Positions 13,019-21,680 of a stretch of DNA of 64,000 nucleotides are shown here, in pieces (positions within the stretch are counted from its first letter, which is position 1; every line of letters starts with the position of its first letter). The notes beneath the pieces were generated by a model. It saw only the letters and a list, made by a program, of their open reading frames with translations, was not told the origin of the DNA and ran no database searches. The translations under genes were made by a program, and so were the position numbers. The DNA is from Comamonadaceae bacterium (GTDB lineage Bacteria > Pseudomonadota > Gammaproteobacteria > Burkholderiales > Burkholderiaceae_C): positions 1-64,000 of the forward strand of contig JAAFIW010000001.1 of the NCBI GenBank assembly GCA_013297875.1. The letters are read 5' to 3'.

Positions 13019-13387
13019 TCAAGGGTTGCGAAAAATGAAATACACCGCGCCCACCAGGCACAGCGCGGCCCACAAAAAGTCCAGCTTCAAGGGTTGCTTC
13101 ATGAAGAAAAACGCAAACGGCACAAACACCGTTAGCGTGATCACCTCTTGCATGATCTTCAGTTGCGCCAGGCTGAACTGCCCATAGCCGATGCGGTTGG
13201 CGGGCACTTGCAGCAGGTACTCAAACAGCGCAATGCCCCAGCTAACCAGCGCCGCGATGTACCAGGGCGCAGTGGCCAGGTTTTTCAAATGGCCATACCA
13301 GGCAAAGGTCATGAACACATTGCTGGCGGCCAGCAGTAGCACGGTTTGCAGCGAAATGGGCAGGGTTTGGTGAAGGGTTTGCAGCAT
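13019..13387 (-). CDS. DMT-type small membrane protein (DUF486)
   Basis: 122 aa from ATG 13387; an in-frame TTG eight codons upstream is less likely. About four hydrophobic helices are visible: TVLLLAASNVFMTFAWYGHL, YIAALVSWGIALFEYLL, an EVITLTVFVPFAFFF segment, and LWAALCLVGAVYFIF. This matches the four-helix DUF486 family of the drug/metabolite-transporter superfamily in length and in the NVFMTFAWYGHLK motif. Inner membrane; transported substrate unknown. It lies between the aminotransferase and N-acetyltransferase genes in the same operon-like run. Confidence 0.85.
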   Translation of the reverse strand: MLQTLHQTLPISLQTVLLLAASNVFMTFAWYGHLKNLATAPWYIAALVSWGIALFEYLLQVPANRIGYGQFSLAQLKIMQEVITLTVFVPFAFFFMKQPLKLDFLWAALCLVGAVYFIFRNP

Positions 13388-13407
13388 GGCAGGTGTGCAA
13401 GAGACGT

Positions 13408-14244
13408 TCAATCAACAACCAACAGCGTGGCCCCACTCGGCGAGGATGCTGGCGATCTTTCATAGCTAGCTGTCAGATTGAACACCTCACGCAGCACCTG
13501 GCCAACTTCGCTGCTGAGCAGGTTGCGCTTGCTCACCTGGCCATTGGCGACGGTTTTCAGCACCTGACCAAACAGAATATGACGGCCCTGCGCATGGTGC
13601 GCAATTACCAGCAGCGACTTGACGAACACCGCATCAGGGTGGGTGCTGTTCAGGTGGTTGGCCGGCTCAAAGTCCACCCACTCCTGGGGCGAGAGGTCAA
13701 ACGCATACTGGTTGGCCCAGGCCCCGTCAACCCAGGCTTGCAGCAGAAAGTCACCGTCAGCCTGGCGTGAGAGCTTGAACTGGTCATGCCCTTGTTGCAC
13801 CGGCTCATTCAGCGTGTCCAACGCCAACGGTGCCGTGATGCCGTAGCTGCCAAAGCCCAGGTCGCACAGCCACTGGCGGCCTTGCAGTTGCACCACCACT
13901 GCCATGTGGGTTTTGGGGCGGCGTGCCGGGTAAAACATGGGCCGCGCCGCCACCCAGATGTAGGGCACATCCAGCGCCGTCAGCGCCATGCTGAACAGGC
14001 CATTGATCTCGTAGCAGTAGCCGCCACGGCCTTGCCCGATGATTTTTTCAACAATGTGCTCAGGTGTCAGCCAGATGCGCTTGCCCGCCTGCACATCCAG
14101 GTTTTCAAACGGCACCGTGTGCAGTTGCTGGCGCATCAGCGCCGCCACACCCTGCAGGTCGGCGCTGGGCGCGCCGTCAAAACCAATGCGCTGAAGGTAG
14201 GCGTGAAGTGAAAAGTTGGCGGCCACCAGGGCTTGTTGTTGCAT
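13408..14244 (-). CDS. Arylamine N-acetyltransferase
   Basis: 278 aa, normal family length. The NAT catalytic triad is visible: Cys77 in GRGGYCYEING, His113 in THMAVVV, Asp128 in LCDLGFGS. The N-terminal L..HTVPFENLDV motif is also conserved. It transfers acetyl groups from acetyl-CoA to arylamines or hydrazines in the cytoplasm; physiological substrates in proteobacteria are mostly unknown. Twenty bases separate it from the following DUF486 gene, and 12 bases from the EamA gene before it. Confidence 0.93.
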   Translation of the reverse strand: MQQQALVAANFSLHAYLQRIGFDGAPSADLQGVAALMRQQLHTVPFENLDVQAGKRIWLTPEHIVEKIIGQGRGGYCYEINGLFSMALTALDVPYIWVAARPMFYPARRPKTHMAVVVQLQGRQWLCDLGFGSYGITAPLALDTLNEPVQQGHDQFKLSRQADGDFLLQAWVDGAWANQYAFDLSPQEWVDFEPANHLNSTHPDAVFVKSLLVIAHHAQGRHILFGQVLKTVANGQVSKRNLLSSEVGQVLREVFNLTASYERSPASSPSGATLLVVD

Positions 14245-14256
14245 GCAGGGCTTTCG

Positions 14257-15258
14257 TCAGGTTGTTGAAACAGGCATTTTTTTGCCAATGAAAACAGTAG
14301 CGATCACGGCCAAACCAAAACCAACGGTGACCACATCCAGCCTTTCGCCTAGCAGCGGAATCGCAAACAGCAGGCTCAAAAACGGCTGTACCAGCTGCAC
14401 CTGGCTCACGCGCACGGCACCACCCAAGGCCAGGCCCCGGTACCAGGCAAAAAAGCCCAGCCACATCGAAAACATGGCCGCATAGGCAAACCCCCACCAA
14501 CTGCTGGCGCGAATGGCCTGTAGGTCGGTCGGCGCACTCCAAAGCGCCACCGGCACCGTGATGGGCAAGGACAGCACCAGCACCCAGCAAATCACCTGCT
14601 CGGCGCCCAGCGTGGGTGTGAGCCGAGCGCCGCCGATGTAGCCAAGCGCGGCGCTGCCCATTGCAGCCAACAAAAACACATCGGCCAGGTGCAGGCTGAA
14701 ATGACCACTGCTGTCAGCCGAGCGAATCACCATGAAGGCCAGAACCAGTACCGTGCCAGCTATTGCGCACAGCCAAAAGCCCAGGCTGGGCTTTTGCCGA
14801 AACCACAGCGCCGCCACCACGGCGGTGGCCAGCGGCAGCAGCCCCGTGACCACCGCGCCGTGCATGCTGGGCACATACTGCAAAGCCAGCGACATGAACA
14901 GCGGAAAGCCCACAACCACGCCCAGCGCGGTGAAGGCCACCAGGCCCAACTGGTTTGAGGTCGGAATGCGCAATCGCCCAAGTAAATGCTGGGCGAGCAG
15001 ATACACAATTGATAGCAAACCCGCCACTGCCGCGCGGCCAAAAGTGACGAACCAGGGCGACAGCTGCGGCGCGCTGGCCGAGCCCACGGCCAGCTTGGTC
15101 ATGGGCAGCGTGGCCGCAAAAATCACCACGCCCAGCAGACCCAGCAGCAGGCCCAACTTCTCGTCCCGCTCGATGACAGATGACTTTGCCTGCGGCGTCA
15201 ATGACGCGGCTTCGCCGCATGACTTATCGGCGATCACGTGGGAATTGGTTTTAGTCAT
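14257..15258 (-). CDS. EamA/DMT family transporter
   Basis: 333 aa with about ten hydrophobic helices in two EamA halves (first GLLLGLLGVVIFAATLPMTK, second AAMGSALGYIGGARL...VALWS). The proline-containing LPMTK after helix 1 is typical. The N-terminal ~35 residues are hydrophilic and are encoded over a GC-rich hairpin (ACGCGGCTTCGCCGCATGAC) similar to the short palindromes just upstream at 15261-15310. The original start may have been further downstream. Inner-membrane exporter, substrate unknown. LysE follows upstream in the same direction. Confidence 0.88.
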   Translation of the reverse strand: MTKTNSHVIADKSCGEAASLTPQAKSSVIERDEKLGLLLGLLGVVIFAATLPMTKLAVGSASAPQLSPWFVTFGRAAVAGLLSIVYLLAQHLLGRLRIPTSNQLGLVAFTALGVVVGFPLFMSLALQYVPSMHGAVVTGLLPLATAVVAALWFRQKPSLGFWLCAIAGTVLVLAFMVIRSADSSGHFSLHLADVFLLAAMGSAALGYIGGARLTPTLGAEQVICWVLVLSLPITVPVALWSAPTDLQAIRASSWWGFAYAAMFSMWLGFFAWYRGLALGGAVRVSQVQLVQPFLSLLFAIPLLGERLDVVTVGFGLAVIATVFIGKKMPVSTT

Positions 15259-15260
15259 TT

Positions 15261-15310
15261 GTCATTGAGCGCGTAGCGCAAAGTCATTGAAGCGCGTAGC
15301 GCAAAGTCAT
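15261..15310. repeat. Two tandem copies of a short palindromic repeat
   Basis: GTCATTGAGCGCGTAGCGCAAA is followed immediately by a copy with one extra A (GTCATTGAAGCGCGTAGCGC...). Each unit contains the palindrome GCGC-gta-GCGC or its extension. The neighbouring EamA N-terminal codons carry a similar ATGAC-bounded GC hairpin. Confidence 0.7.
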
Positions 15311-15321
15311 CCCGTCATCGG

Positions 15322-15921
15322 TCATACCTGCCCCATCCAGACGGCTGTCGCCACCAGCACCAGCGCCATCGCGCGGTTAAACCACAGCAGCCGTGCGCCA
15401 CGTGCCAGCCAGTCGCGCAGCAGCGCGCCCATGGCGGCGTAGGTGAAGTTGCTGACCCAGGCAAACAGCATCAGCGTGGGCAGCACCACGGCAAAGCGTG
15501 CCAACTCGTCGCCGCGCCCAGCAATCCAGCCGGCCACCACGGCCAGCGCAAACATCCAGGCCTTGATGTTGACAAACTGCAAAGCCGCCCCTTGCCAGAA
15601 GGTCACTTGCAGCTTGGAAGCATCGGCCTGCGCCAATTGGCCCGAGCGCGCCAGCTTGAATGCCAGCCACAGCAGGTAGGCCACGCCCACGCCCTTGACG
15701 GCCCAGCGCAGCGCGGGCACGGCCACCACCAAGCTGCCCACACCGGCTGCACACACCACCAGCAGCAGGCCCCAGCCCAGCGGCACCGACCAGACAAAGC
15801 GCATCGCGTGGCGCAGGCCGTAGTTGGCAGCCAGGGCGGTGGACAAGGTGGTGTTGGGCCCCGGCGAAAAGCTCATGGCTGTGCCCAGGATTAATAGTGC
15901 GGTGAATTCTTGCCAACTCAT
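15322..15921 (-). CDS. LysE/RhtB family amino-acid exporter
   Basis: 199 aa from ATG 15921; a GTG three codons upstream is also in frame. Six hydrophobic segments and the conserved SPGPNTTL motif after the first helix (TAMSFSPGPNTTLSTALAAN) are characteristic. The protein exports amino acids or homoserine-lactone-like compounds across the inner membrane. It is the first gene of the minus-strand run and faces the divergent MocR-type regulator across a 104-bp gap containing CAGTAC-type repeats, so it is a likely direct target of that regulator. Confidence 0.9.
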   Translation of the reverse strand: MSWQEFTALLILGTAMSFSPGPNTTLSTALAANYGLRHAMRFVWSVPLGWGLLLVVCAAGVGSLVVAVPALRWAVKGVGVAYLLWLAFKLARSGQLAQADASKLQVTFWQGAALQFVNIKAWMFALAVVAGWIAGRGDELARFAVVLPTLMLFAWVSNFTYAAMGALLRDWLARGARLLWFNRAMALVLVATAVWMGQV

Positions 15922-15947
15922 GTGCTTCACTTTATAGTTGAAACCAA

Positions 15948-15992
15948 CACAGTACCAATACAGTTAACCAGCGCAGAACTTTCACTGTACTG
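15948..15992. promoter_or_regulatory. Candidate MocR operator region between lysE and the MocR gene
   Basis: The divergent intergenic region holds CACAGTACCAATACAGTTAA (15948-15967) and CACTGTACTG (15983-15992). The half-site ACAGT(A/T) recurs three times, once inverted. MocR/PdxR-type regulators bind such direct or inverted repeats next to their own promoter. The assignment is inference from position and pattern. Confidence 0.45.
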
Positions 15993-16025
15993 CTGCTCAC
16001 TGCAATACACCACTAGCTTGAGACC

Positions 16026-17444
16026 ATGCTCACACGCACCTCATCTCTATCGCTCACCGAGCAATTGGCCCAGCGTTTTGGCGAGCGCATCCGCAACCGC
16101 TTGTTGGCCCCTGGCGCACGCCTGCCCTCGGTGCGCCAGTGCGCACAGCAGCAGGGCGTGAGCGCCGCCACCGTGGTGGCCGCCTACGACCAGTTGCTGG
16201 CGCAAGGCCTGATCGACGCCCGCAAGCAGCGCGGCTTTTATGTGCGGGAAGTGCCGGTAGCCCATGAATTATCTGCTCAAGCAGCTACTAAAAATGTAGC
16301 GTCCCACAATGGCAACGCGGTCTACCCCTTCAACGCCACCGCGCTGATTCGGGGCATGTTTCACCCCGCCAACGACAAGCCCCAGCCCGGCCTGGGCGTG
16401 CTGCCGCGCGATTGGCTCGAATCGACCTTCATGCCCGCCGCCGTGCGCAAGGTCACGCAAACCAAGGCCCTGCACGAGTTCTCGTTGCAATATGGCGAGG
16501 CCATGGGCGACACCGGGCTGCGCCAGGCGCTTTCGCACAAACTCACCGCGTTGAATGTGCTGGCCGGACCGCAGCAAATCATCACCACCATTGGCGCCAC
16601 CCACGCGCTGGACGTGGTTAGCCGAACCCTGCTGCGCGCCGGCGACCCGGTGATGGTCGAAGAGCCCGGCTGGGCGGTGGAGTTTGCCCGCCTGGCCGCC
16701 CTGGGCATGCGCGTGCTGCCCGTGCCACGCGGGCCGAACGGGCCCGATCTGGCAGTGATGCAGAAATATTGCGAGGTGCACAGCCCCAAGCTGTATGTGA
16801 GCGTGAGCGTGCTGCACAACCCAACGGGCTATTCCTTAAGCCCCGCCAGCGCCTACCAAGTGCTGCAATTGGCCAACCAGCACAACTTTCATATTGTTGA
16901 AGACGACACCTACAGCCACCTGGCCCCCGAGCATGCCACCCGCCTGTGCGCGCTTGATGGTTTGCAGCGCACGATTTATGTCAGCGGCTTTGCCAAAATC
17001 CTCGCGCCCAATTGGCGCGTGGGATTCATGGCCGCGCCGCCCGCGCTGGTGGAACAACTGCTGGACACCAAGCTCCTGGGCACCCTCACCACCCCCGCCC
17101 TGCTAGAAAAAGCCCTGGCCCTGTGCATTAACCAGGGCCACCTGCGCCGCCACGCCGAACGCATCCGCACCCAACTGGCCCAAGCGCGCAACCGCAGCGT
17201 GAAGCTGGCGTTGCAAGCCGGCTGCACGTTCGCCACTGAGCCGGCCGGCCTATTCGGCTGGGTCGACACCGGCGTGGACACCGACGCCCTGGCCCAGCGC
17301 ATGCTGGACGAGGGCTATCTGATGGCCCCCGGCTCGCTGTTTCATGCGCAGCCGCAGGCCAGCACGCTGATGCGGATTAACTTTGCGACCACCCAAGACA
17401 GGGCGTTTTGGGAAGTTTTTATGCGCTTGCGGGGCAACATGTGA
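16026..17444 (+). CDS. MocR-type transcriptional regulator (GntR wHTH fused to aminotransferase domain)
   Basis: 472 aa. Residues ~5-75 are a GntR winged helix-turn-helix (LPSVRQCAQQQGVSAATVVAAYDQL, split by family insertions). Residues ~100-470 are a fold type I aminotransferase domain with the PLP lysine Lys324 (GFAKILAPNWRVGF), HNPTGYS and VEDDTYSHLAPE. MocR proteins use PLP or an aldimine as ligand and usually control a divergently transcribed gene, here lysE and the nine-gene run. The linker between the domains (AHELSAQAATKNVAS) is encoded by a copy of the dispersed ~60-bp repeat, so the linker was probably lengthened by insertion. Confidence 0.92.
   Translation: MLTRTSSLSLTEQLAQRFGERIRNRLLAPGARLPSVRQCAQQQGVSAATVVAAYDQLLAQGLIDARKQRGFYVREVPVAHELSAQAATKNVASHNGNAVYPFNATALIRGMFHPANDKPQPGLGVLPRDWLESTFMPAAVRKVTQTKALHEFSLQYGEAMGDTGLRQALSHKLTALNVLAGPQQIITTIGATHALDVVSRTLLRAGDPVMVEEPGWAVEFARLAALGMRVLPVPRGPNGPDLAVMQKYCEVHSPKLYVSVSVLHNPTGYSLSPASAYQVLQLANQHNFHIVEDDTYSHLAPEHATRLCALDGLQRTIYVSGFAKILAPNWRVGFMAAPPALVEQLLDTKLLGTLTTPALLEKALALCINQGHLRRHAERIRTQLAQARNRSVKLALQAGCTFATEPAGLFGWVDTGVDTDALAQRMLDEGYLMAPGSLFHAQPQASTLMRINFATTQDRAFWEVFMRLRGNM
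16252..16303 (-). repeat. Dispersed ~60-bp repeat, copy 5 (inside the MocR gene linker)
   Basis: The reverse strand reads CGCTACATTTTTAGTAGCTG, then CTTGAGCAGATAATTCATGG. The gene reads it as AHELSAQAATKNVA, the same frame used in proA, gltB and gph. Confidence 0.85.
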
Positions 17445-17553
17445 CATTCGCAATAGTCTCAGCGTTTGCGACATGCGCTGATCGCATTCGCGGTCAAAAT
17501 AAGTCCAATACATAGGTCTGAACAATTCGTATTGTTTGATAGCAAAGTTTGTT

Positions 17554-18291
17554 ATGAAGTACGCCTAGCCCGCATATTTCACCGTGAGCGTCTTTTTGCA
17601 AGCTTTTCTCCTGTGATGCGGATCGCTTTTGCTCAAATCCAATTTGTACGCAGCAAAAAGACTCGACACCCACGGCATCGTTTTGGCGGGCGCAGGGACG
17701 CACGACCCTCGTCGCCAATGGCTCGGCCATTGGACTCCTCCTGTCGCACGCCCCTGCATCCCGCGAAAACGCGCCGTGGGTGCCGCCACAGTGAAATATG
17801 CGGGCTAGGAAGATTTAAGCGACAGTCAGTTTGAGACCTTGATTGTTTTTTTATGTCAGCGCCTGCTTGGAGTCTCTACACAGGGCTTTTCCAAAGGGCC
17901 AGATGGCGGGCGTGTTGCCAAGTTTGTGGGCACAGCGGAGCTTCACCCCAGCAAAGCTGCGCCTTGGATCGGTACAACGGTTATCCAGGCCAAGCACACC
18001 AATGGCTATAACCAGAACTTCTCTGAACCAGACTTCTGTAGCGTGACGGCACAGAACACTGTTCTGGGCAAGGAGGTTCTGCGAATCAAGAAACTTCGTG
18101 AGAGTCGGCAGCTTGATCACTACATGCTGTTTGCCAACCGACGGCTTGCGGGCAACGCTGAAAGTGAAATTCGTGCTTACCTCTCACGACAATGCGCCGT
18201 CCCCGAATCATCGATTTATCTATGCGGGTTGGAACAGCTTGAGATTTTTCTAAAAACATTTCCCGATGTAGCGATCAAAGCTGATCTATAA
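17554..18291 (+). pseudogene. Remnant of a restriction-endonuclease-like protein, interrupted by a 246-bp element
   Basis: After the element at 17564-17809 an open frame continues to 18291: EDLSDSQFETLIVFLCQRLL, GFSKGPDGGRVAKF, TTVIQAKHTNGYN, YMLFANRRLAGNAESEIRAYL and so on. Before it, ATG AAG TAC G (17554-17563) would join seamlessly (MKYEDLSDSQ) if the element were removed exactly. GxDGGxD...QAK is a PD-(D/E)XK nuclease pattern. Here the second Asp position is Val (GGRV), and the protein stops early at AIKADL, so it is inactive on three counts. I recall similar proteins annotated as restriction endonucleases or parts of defence systems. The exact family is uncertain. Confidence 0.7.
17564..17809. 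mobile_element. 246-bp MITE-like element with 19-bp perfect terminal inverted repeats
   Basis: IRL CCTAGCCCGCATATTTCAC (17564-17582) and IRR GTGAAATATGCGGGCTAGG (17791-17809) are exact complements. A long imperfect internal hairpin spans about 17669-17782, centred on the perfect palindrome CCAATGGC-TCG-GCCATTGG (17714-17732). There is no transposase frame and no clear target duplication. It splits the nuclease remnant, and exact deletion rejoins the frame. The cognate autonomous IS is not in this window. Confidence 0.8.
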
Positions 18292-18299
18292 GAACAGAG

Positions 18300-19353
18300 T
18301 TGACAATTGATCTTGTTTTGGTAAAGGCCGGTATAAATCCAGCGGCCCTGGCGGAATCTGGACATTTCTACTTTGGGTTGACACGCAATACGTCTGTGTA
18401 TGGCACCGTGGATATGCCAACGGGAAATACGACCCGCCTAGATGGCCCGCCAACACGCAGAACAGAAATCTTCCAAAACCCATACCAAAGCGTTCCATTG
18501 GCAGGACCAAGTAGTTCTTTAGAGCCACTGACCCTCTCCGACATCCAATCCCCCCTCCCCGCCGCCCGCCAATACTGGCTCAGCGCAGGCGCATCTGCTG
18601 CCCTGCTCGATGCGGCGGTGGTCGAGGTGGGTGCGCTGGTGCCCAACCTGGCCGGTATCACCATTGGCAACCAGATCACGCTGGATGTGGATGGCGCAGG
18701 CTGGGGCTGGTTTGTTGATGCGTCGCCAGCATCGCACCAGGAGTTTGTGGCCACGGATGAAAACCATGCGTTTGAGGCCGCTGAATTTGTAGCCGAACCC
18801 ACCAGCCCCGCCCACGGCAAGCTGAACCTGCTCACCGTGCTGGTTCACGAGCTGGGCCACGTGCCAGGGAGCCTTTGCATAAGCTTTGCGGAACTGCGGC
18901 GAACGGATTGGGATGCAGCGCAAGGCGTCTTTTTGCAGCCAATAGCGGGGCTATTGGCAAATAAAGCAACGCGGCGATGCGCCCAAGTCCGTTTGATCGC
19001 AGGCCGCAAGGGTTATGCAGAGGCTACCCCGCCCGCACCACAGCCCTGATGACGATGCCCATGATGACAACCTGATGGCCCAGTTCCTCAATCCCGGCGT
19101 GCGCCGCATACCCGATGCCCACGAGATGGCCGCGCTGGCTGCCTTGCAAACCAGCGGCGACAAGCTGTTTGCGGTGGGTGCAACGTTTTCCACTGCTGTG
19201 CCAAATGCGTCAAATCCGCCGCCTACCCCCGCCCCGTGGCAACCCGTACACGTGCTGCCCCTCTTCACCGATGCAGTCGTGGGCTGGCATATATCAGGAG
19301 GAGGAGAGGGCACCGTCACACTGGACGGGCAAGGCAGCGTGGTGCCGGCTTAG
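18300..19353 (+). pseudogene. Remnant of a metzincin-like domain of a large surface protein, split by a 163-bp element
   Basis: From about 18530 the frame encodes ARQYWLSAGASAALL, DVDGAGWGWFVDASP and GKLNLLTVLVHELGHV, a domain common in giant adhesins with a matrixin-type HExxH site. At 18867 an element interrupts it. After 19029 a different frame resumes with RPHHSPDDDAHDDNLMAQF, continuing to a stop at 19353. Deleting 18867-19029 joins HELGHVP and RPHH in frame, giving HExxH with a third His ten residues after the first. No proper start is present (only TTG at 18300); 18300-18530 is unrecognised and may be unrelated DNA. Non-functional as it stands. The 3' end overlaps proA by 4 bases. Confidence 0.65.
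18867..19029. mobile_element. 163-bp MITE-like element with imperfect inverted ends
   Basis: The left end GGGAGCCTTTGCATAAGC and the right end, read on the other strand as GGGTAGCCTCTGCATAAC, match with few differences; both continue into CTTTGCGG/CCTTGCGG. There is no coding capacity. The length is 163 bp (not a multiple of 3), which explains the frame change in the metzincin remnant. No target duplication was seen. Confidence 0.7.
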
Positions 19354-20648
19354 CCGCGCACCTCCCCCTGGCCCAACACCACCCATTTCAACGAGGTCAG
19401 CCCTTCAATCCCCACCGGCCCGCGGGCGTGAAATTTGTCGGTGCTGATGCCGATTTCGGCACCCAGACCAAACTCGAAGCCGTCGGCAAAGCGGGTGCTG
19501 GCGTTAACCATCACGCTGGCTGAGTCGACCTCGCGCAAAAAGCGCTGGGCGTGGATGTGATTTGTGGTGACGATGGCGTCGGTGTGGTGGGAGCTGTAGT
19601 GGTTGATGTGGGCAATGGCTTCGTCAACGCCCGCCACCACCTTGATGCTGATGACGGGGGCCAGGTATTCCTCAAACCAGTCTTGCTCGGTGGCGGGTTT
19701 GACGAAATCGCTTACTACTGAATTGATAGCTGCTTGAGCAGTAATTACATGGGCTGCTGCCGGATCGCACCGCATTTCCACGCCTTTTTCGGCATAGACT
19801 GCCGCGATTTTGGGTAAAAAGTCGTGTGCCACGCCCGCCGCCACCAGCAAACCTTCAGCGGCATTGCAGGGGCTGTATTTCTGGGTTTTGGCGTTGTCGG
19901 CAATCGTCACCGCCATGGCTACGTCGCAGGGGTCGTCCACATACACGTGGCAGTTGCCGTCCAGGTGTTTGATGACCGGCACCTTGGCCTCGCGGCTGAT
20001 GCGCTCGATCAGGCTTTTGCCGCCGCGCGGAATGATCACGTCGACATATTGCGGCATCGCAATCAGCGCGCCCACCGCTGATCGGTCGGTGGTTTGCACC
20101 AGTTGCACCGCGTCGGCGGGTAAGCCGGCGTCAGCCAAGGCCTGCTGCACCAACACGGCCAGTGCTTTGTTGGAGTCAATCGCCTCCGATCCGCCGCGCA
20201 AAATGGCTGCGTTGCCGCTTTTAATGGCCAGGCTGGCCGCTTCAATCGTCACATTCGGGCGACTTTCAAACACCATGCCAAACACGCCAATCGGCACCCG
20301 CATTTGCCCCACGCGAATGCCGCTGGGTTGCTGTTTCATACCGATGATTTCGCCAATCACGTCGGGCATGGCGGCCAACTGTTCACAGCCCTGGGCCACA
20401 GTTTCGATGACCTTGGGAGTGAGACGCAGGCGGTCAACCAGCGGTGCGGCCAGACCCGCGGCCTCGGCCCGCGCCAAGTCTTTGGCATTGGCGTCGGTCA
20501 GGCTGCTCAAGCTGGCGCGTAGCAACTGGGCCAGGCAGACAAGCGCTTTGCTTTTGATAGCAGCTGGTGCCCGCGCCATCTGCACACTGGCCACTTTTGC
20601 CTGTAAACCGAGGCTGGAAACGTATTCGGGAATGTTCAGGGCGTTCAT
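19350..20648 (-). CDS. proA: Gamma-glutamyl phosphate reductase
   Basis: 432 aa from ATG 20648 (a GTG six codons upstream is less likely). It reduces gamma-glutamyl phosphate to the semialdehyde with NADPH in proline synthesis. Family motifs are clear: [29 protein letters not shown], the catalytic cysteine region ([12 protein letters not shown]) and [20 protein letters not shown]. Around residues 300-320 a copy of the dispersed repeat adds [19 protein letters not shown], where the E. coli protein has a short variable loop. It is convergent with the metzincin remnant and divergent from the NAD operon. proB is not nearby. Confidence 0.96.
   Translation of the reverse strand: MNALNIPEYVSSLGLQAKVASVQMARAPAAIKSKALVCLAQLLRASLSSLTDANAKDLARAEAAGLAAPLVDRLRLTPKVIETVAQGCEQLAAMPDVIGEIIGMKQQPSGIRVGQMRVPIGVFGMVFESRPNVTIEAASLAIKSGNAAILRGGSEAIDSNKALAVLVQQALADAGLPADAVQLVQTTDRSAVGALIAMPQYVDVIIPRGGKSLIERISREAKVPVIKHLDGNCHVYVDDPCDVAMAVTIADNAKTQKYSPCNAAEGLLVAAGVAHDFLPKIAAVYAEKGVEMRCDPAAAHVITAQAAINSVVSDFVKPATEQDWFEEYLAPVISIKVVAGVDEAIAHINHYSSHHTDAIVTTNHIHAQRFLREVDSASVMVNASTRFADGFEFGLGAEIGISTDKFHARGPVGIEGLTSLKWVVLGQGEVRG
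19713..19765 (+). repeat. Dispersed ~60-bp repeat, copy 6 (inside proA)
   Basis: Carries AATTGATAGCTGCTTGAGCA and GTAATTACATGGGCTGCTGC, a near-consensus core. The proA strand reads it as [16 protein letters not shown] without a stop. Confidence 0.9.
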
Positions 20649-20720
20649 GGCGCAGATTATCGCCACGCGATGATGGCAAATGATCGCCGCCTGCGGCGTG
20701 CACCACAGAGGACAGAAAAC

Positions 20721-20748
20721 TTGACATCCTCCCGATAAGTTGTACTAT
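20721..20748 (+). promoter_or_regulatory. Promoter of the NAD salvage operon
   Basis: A consensus -35 TTGACA (20721-20726) is followed after 16 bp by TACTAT (20743-20748), 45 bp before the first ATG of the operon. Confidence 0.7.
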
Positions 20749-20754
20749 GCAACT
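20738..20754. promoter_or_regulatory. Candidate operator overlapping the -10 of the NAD operon
   Basis: AGTTG-tactatg-CAACT is an inverted repeat of 5-bp arms with a 7-bp centre that contains the -10 box. A repressor bound here would block RNA polymerase. No NrtR or NadQ gene is in the window, so the regulator is unknown. Confidence 0.45.
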
Positions 20755-20792
20755 ACAAAAGATCATACGCAGCCACCAATGGAGAAACCACC

Positions 20793-21656
20793 ATGAAACA
20801 AACCATCCAGCTCCTCCTGATCGATCCGCAGAACGACTTCTGCGACCTGCCGGCGGACTGGTGCCCCATAGATGCCATGACCGGCACCCCGCTTCAGCCG
20901 GCGCTGCCGGTCGCCGGTGCCCACGCCGACATGCTCCGCCTGGCGGGCCTTATCCGCGAGGGGGCAGGCGGCATAGACGGCATCACCCTGACCCTGGACT
21001 CGCACCACCGGCTGGATATTGCGCATCCGACCTTCTGGAAGACGCCAGACGGGGGTGGCGTGACGCCTTTCACGCCCATCACTGCGTCCCAGGTGCGCAC
21101 AGGCAGGTACCAGCCGCGCGATCCTGCGGCCTTGCCCCGCACTCTCGCTTACCTGGACGAACTGGAGCGCCGGGGGCGATACACCCTGATGGTCTGGCCC
21201 GTGCACTGCGAGATTGGCAGTTGGGGCCATGGCGTTCACGCCGCCGTCAAAAATGCATACAACGCCTGGGAAGAGGGTCGGCTGCGCATCGTCAATAAAG
21301 TCGGCAAGGGCAGCAACCCCTGGACCGAGCACTACAGCGCTTTCCAGGCCGAAGTGCCCGACTCGCAAGATCCAGACACCGAACTCAATCTCCCGTTGGT
21401 GTGGTCGCTGGACGAAGCCGACTGCATCGTCGTCGCCGGTGAGGCCAGCAGCCACTGCGTGCGCGCCACCACCGAGCACCTGGTCGCCAAACTGCCGTCG
21501 GGCCAGGCCTCCAAGGTGGTACTGGTCACCGATTGCATGAGCCCTGTGGGCGGGTTCGAGGCGCAGCACCAGGCATTTCTGGACGATATGGCCGCGCGCG
21601 GCGTGCAGCTGTACACCAGCACCCAGGTGCTTTCCATCCTGACCGCCAACGCCTGA
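20793..21656 (+). CDS. Nicotinamidase-related cysteine hydrolase
   Basis: 287 aa, isochorismatase-fold. The catalytic Asp11 (LLLIDPQNDF) and nucleophile Cys222 (GEASSHCVRATTEH) are clear, with LDSHHRLD as likely metal ligands, the pattern of nicotinamidases. It is longer than PncA of E. coli (~213 aa). As the first gene before pncB, nadE and NadM-Nudix it most likely converts nicotinamide to nicotinate. The promoter lies 45-72 bp upstream. The pncB start is 24 bases downstream. Calling it pncA is inference from context. Confidence 0.85.
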   Translation: MKQTIQLLLIDPQNDFCDLPADWCPIDAMTGTPLQPALPVAGAHADMLRLAGLIREGAGGIDGITLTLDSHHRLDIAHPTFWKTPDGGGVTPFTPITASQVRTGRYQPRDPAALPRTLAYLDELERRGRYTLMVWPVHCEIGSWGHGVHAAVKNAYNAWEEGRLRIVNKVGKGSNPWTEHYSAFQAEVPDSQDPDTELNLPLVWSLDEADCIVVAGEASSHCVRATTEHLVAKLPSGQASKVVLVTDCMSPVGGFEAQHQAFLDDMAARGVQLYTSTQVLSILTANA

Positions 21657-21680
21657 ACCCCATCGGAACGAGGAATTCCC

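Noticed and set aside
18300-18530. A distinct gene upstream of the metzincin remnant
   Set aside because: The frame has only a TTG start with no ribosome site and no recognisable domain; treated as unassigned DNA in a decayed island.
20541-20570. A possible extra dispersed repeat copy near the start of proA (TTTTGATAGCAGCTGGTGC)
   Set aside because: Only a partial match without the AGCA and ATGGGCTG parts; ordinary ProA sequence could give it.
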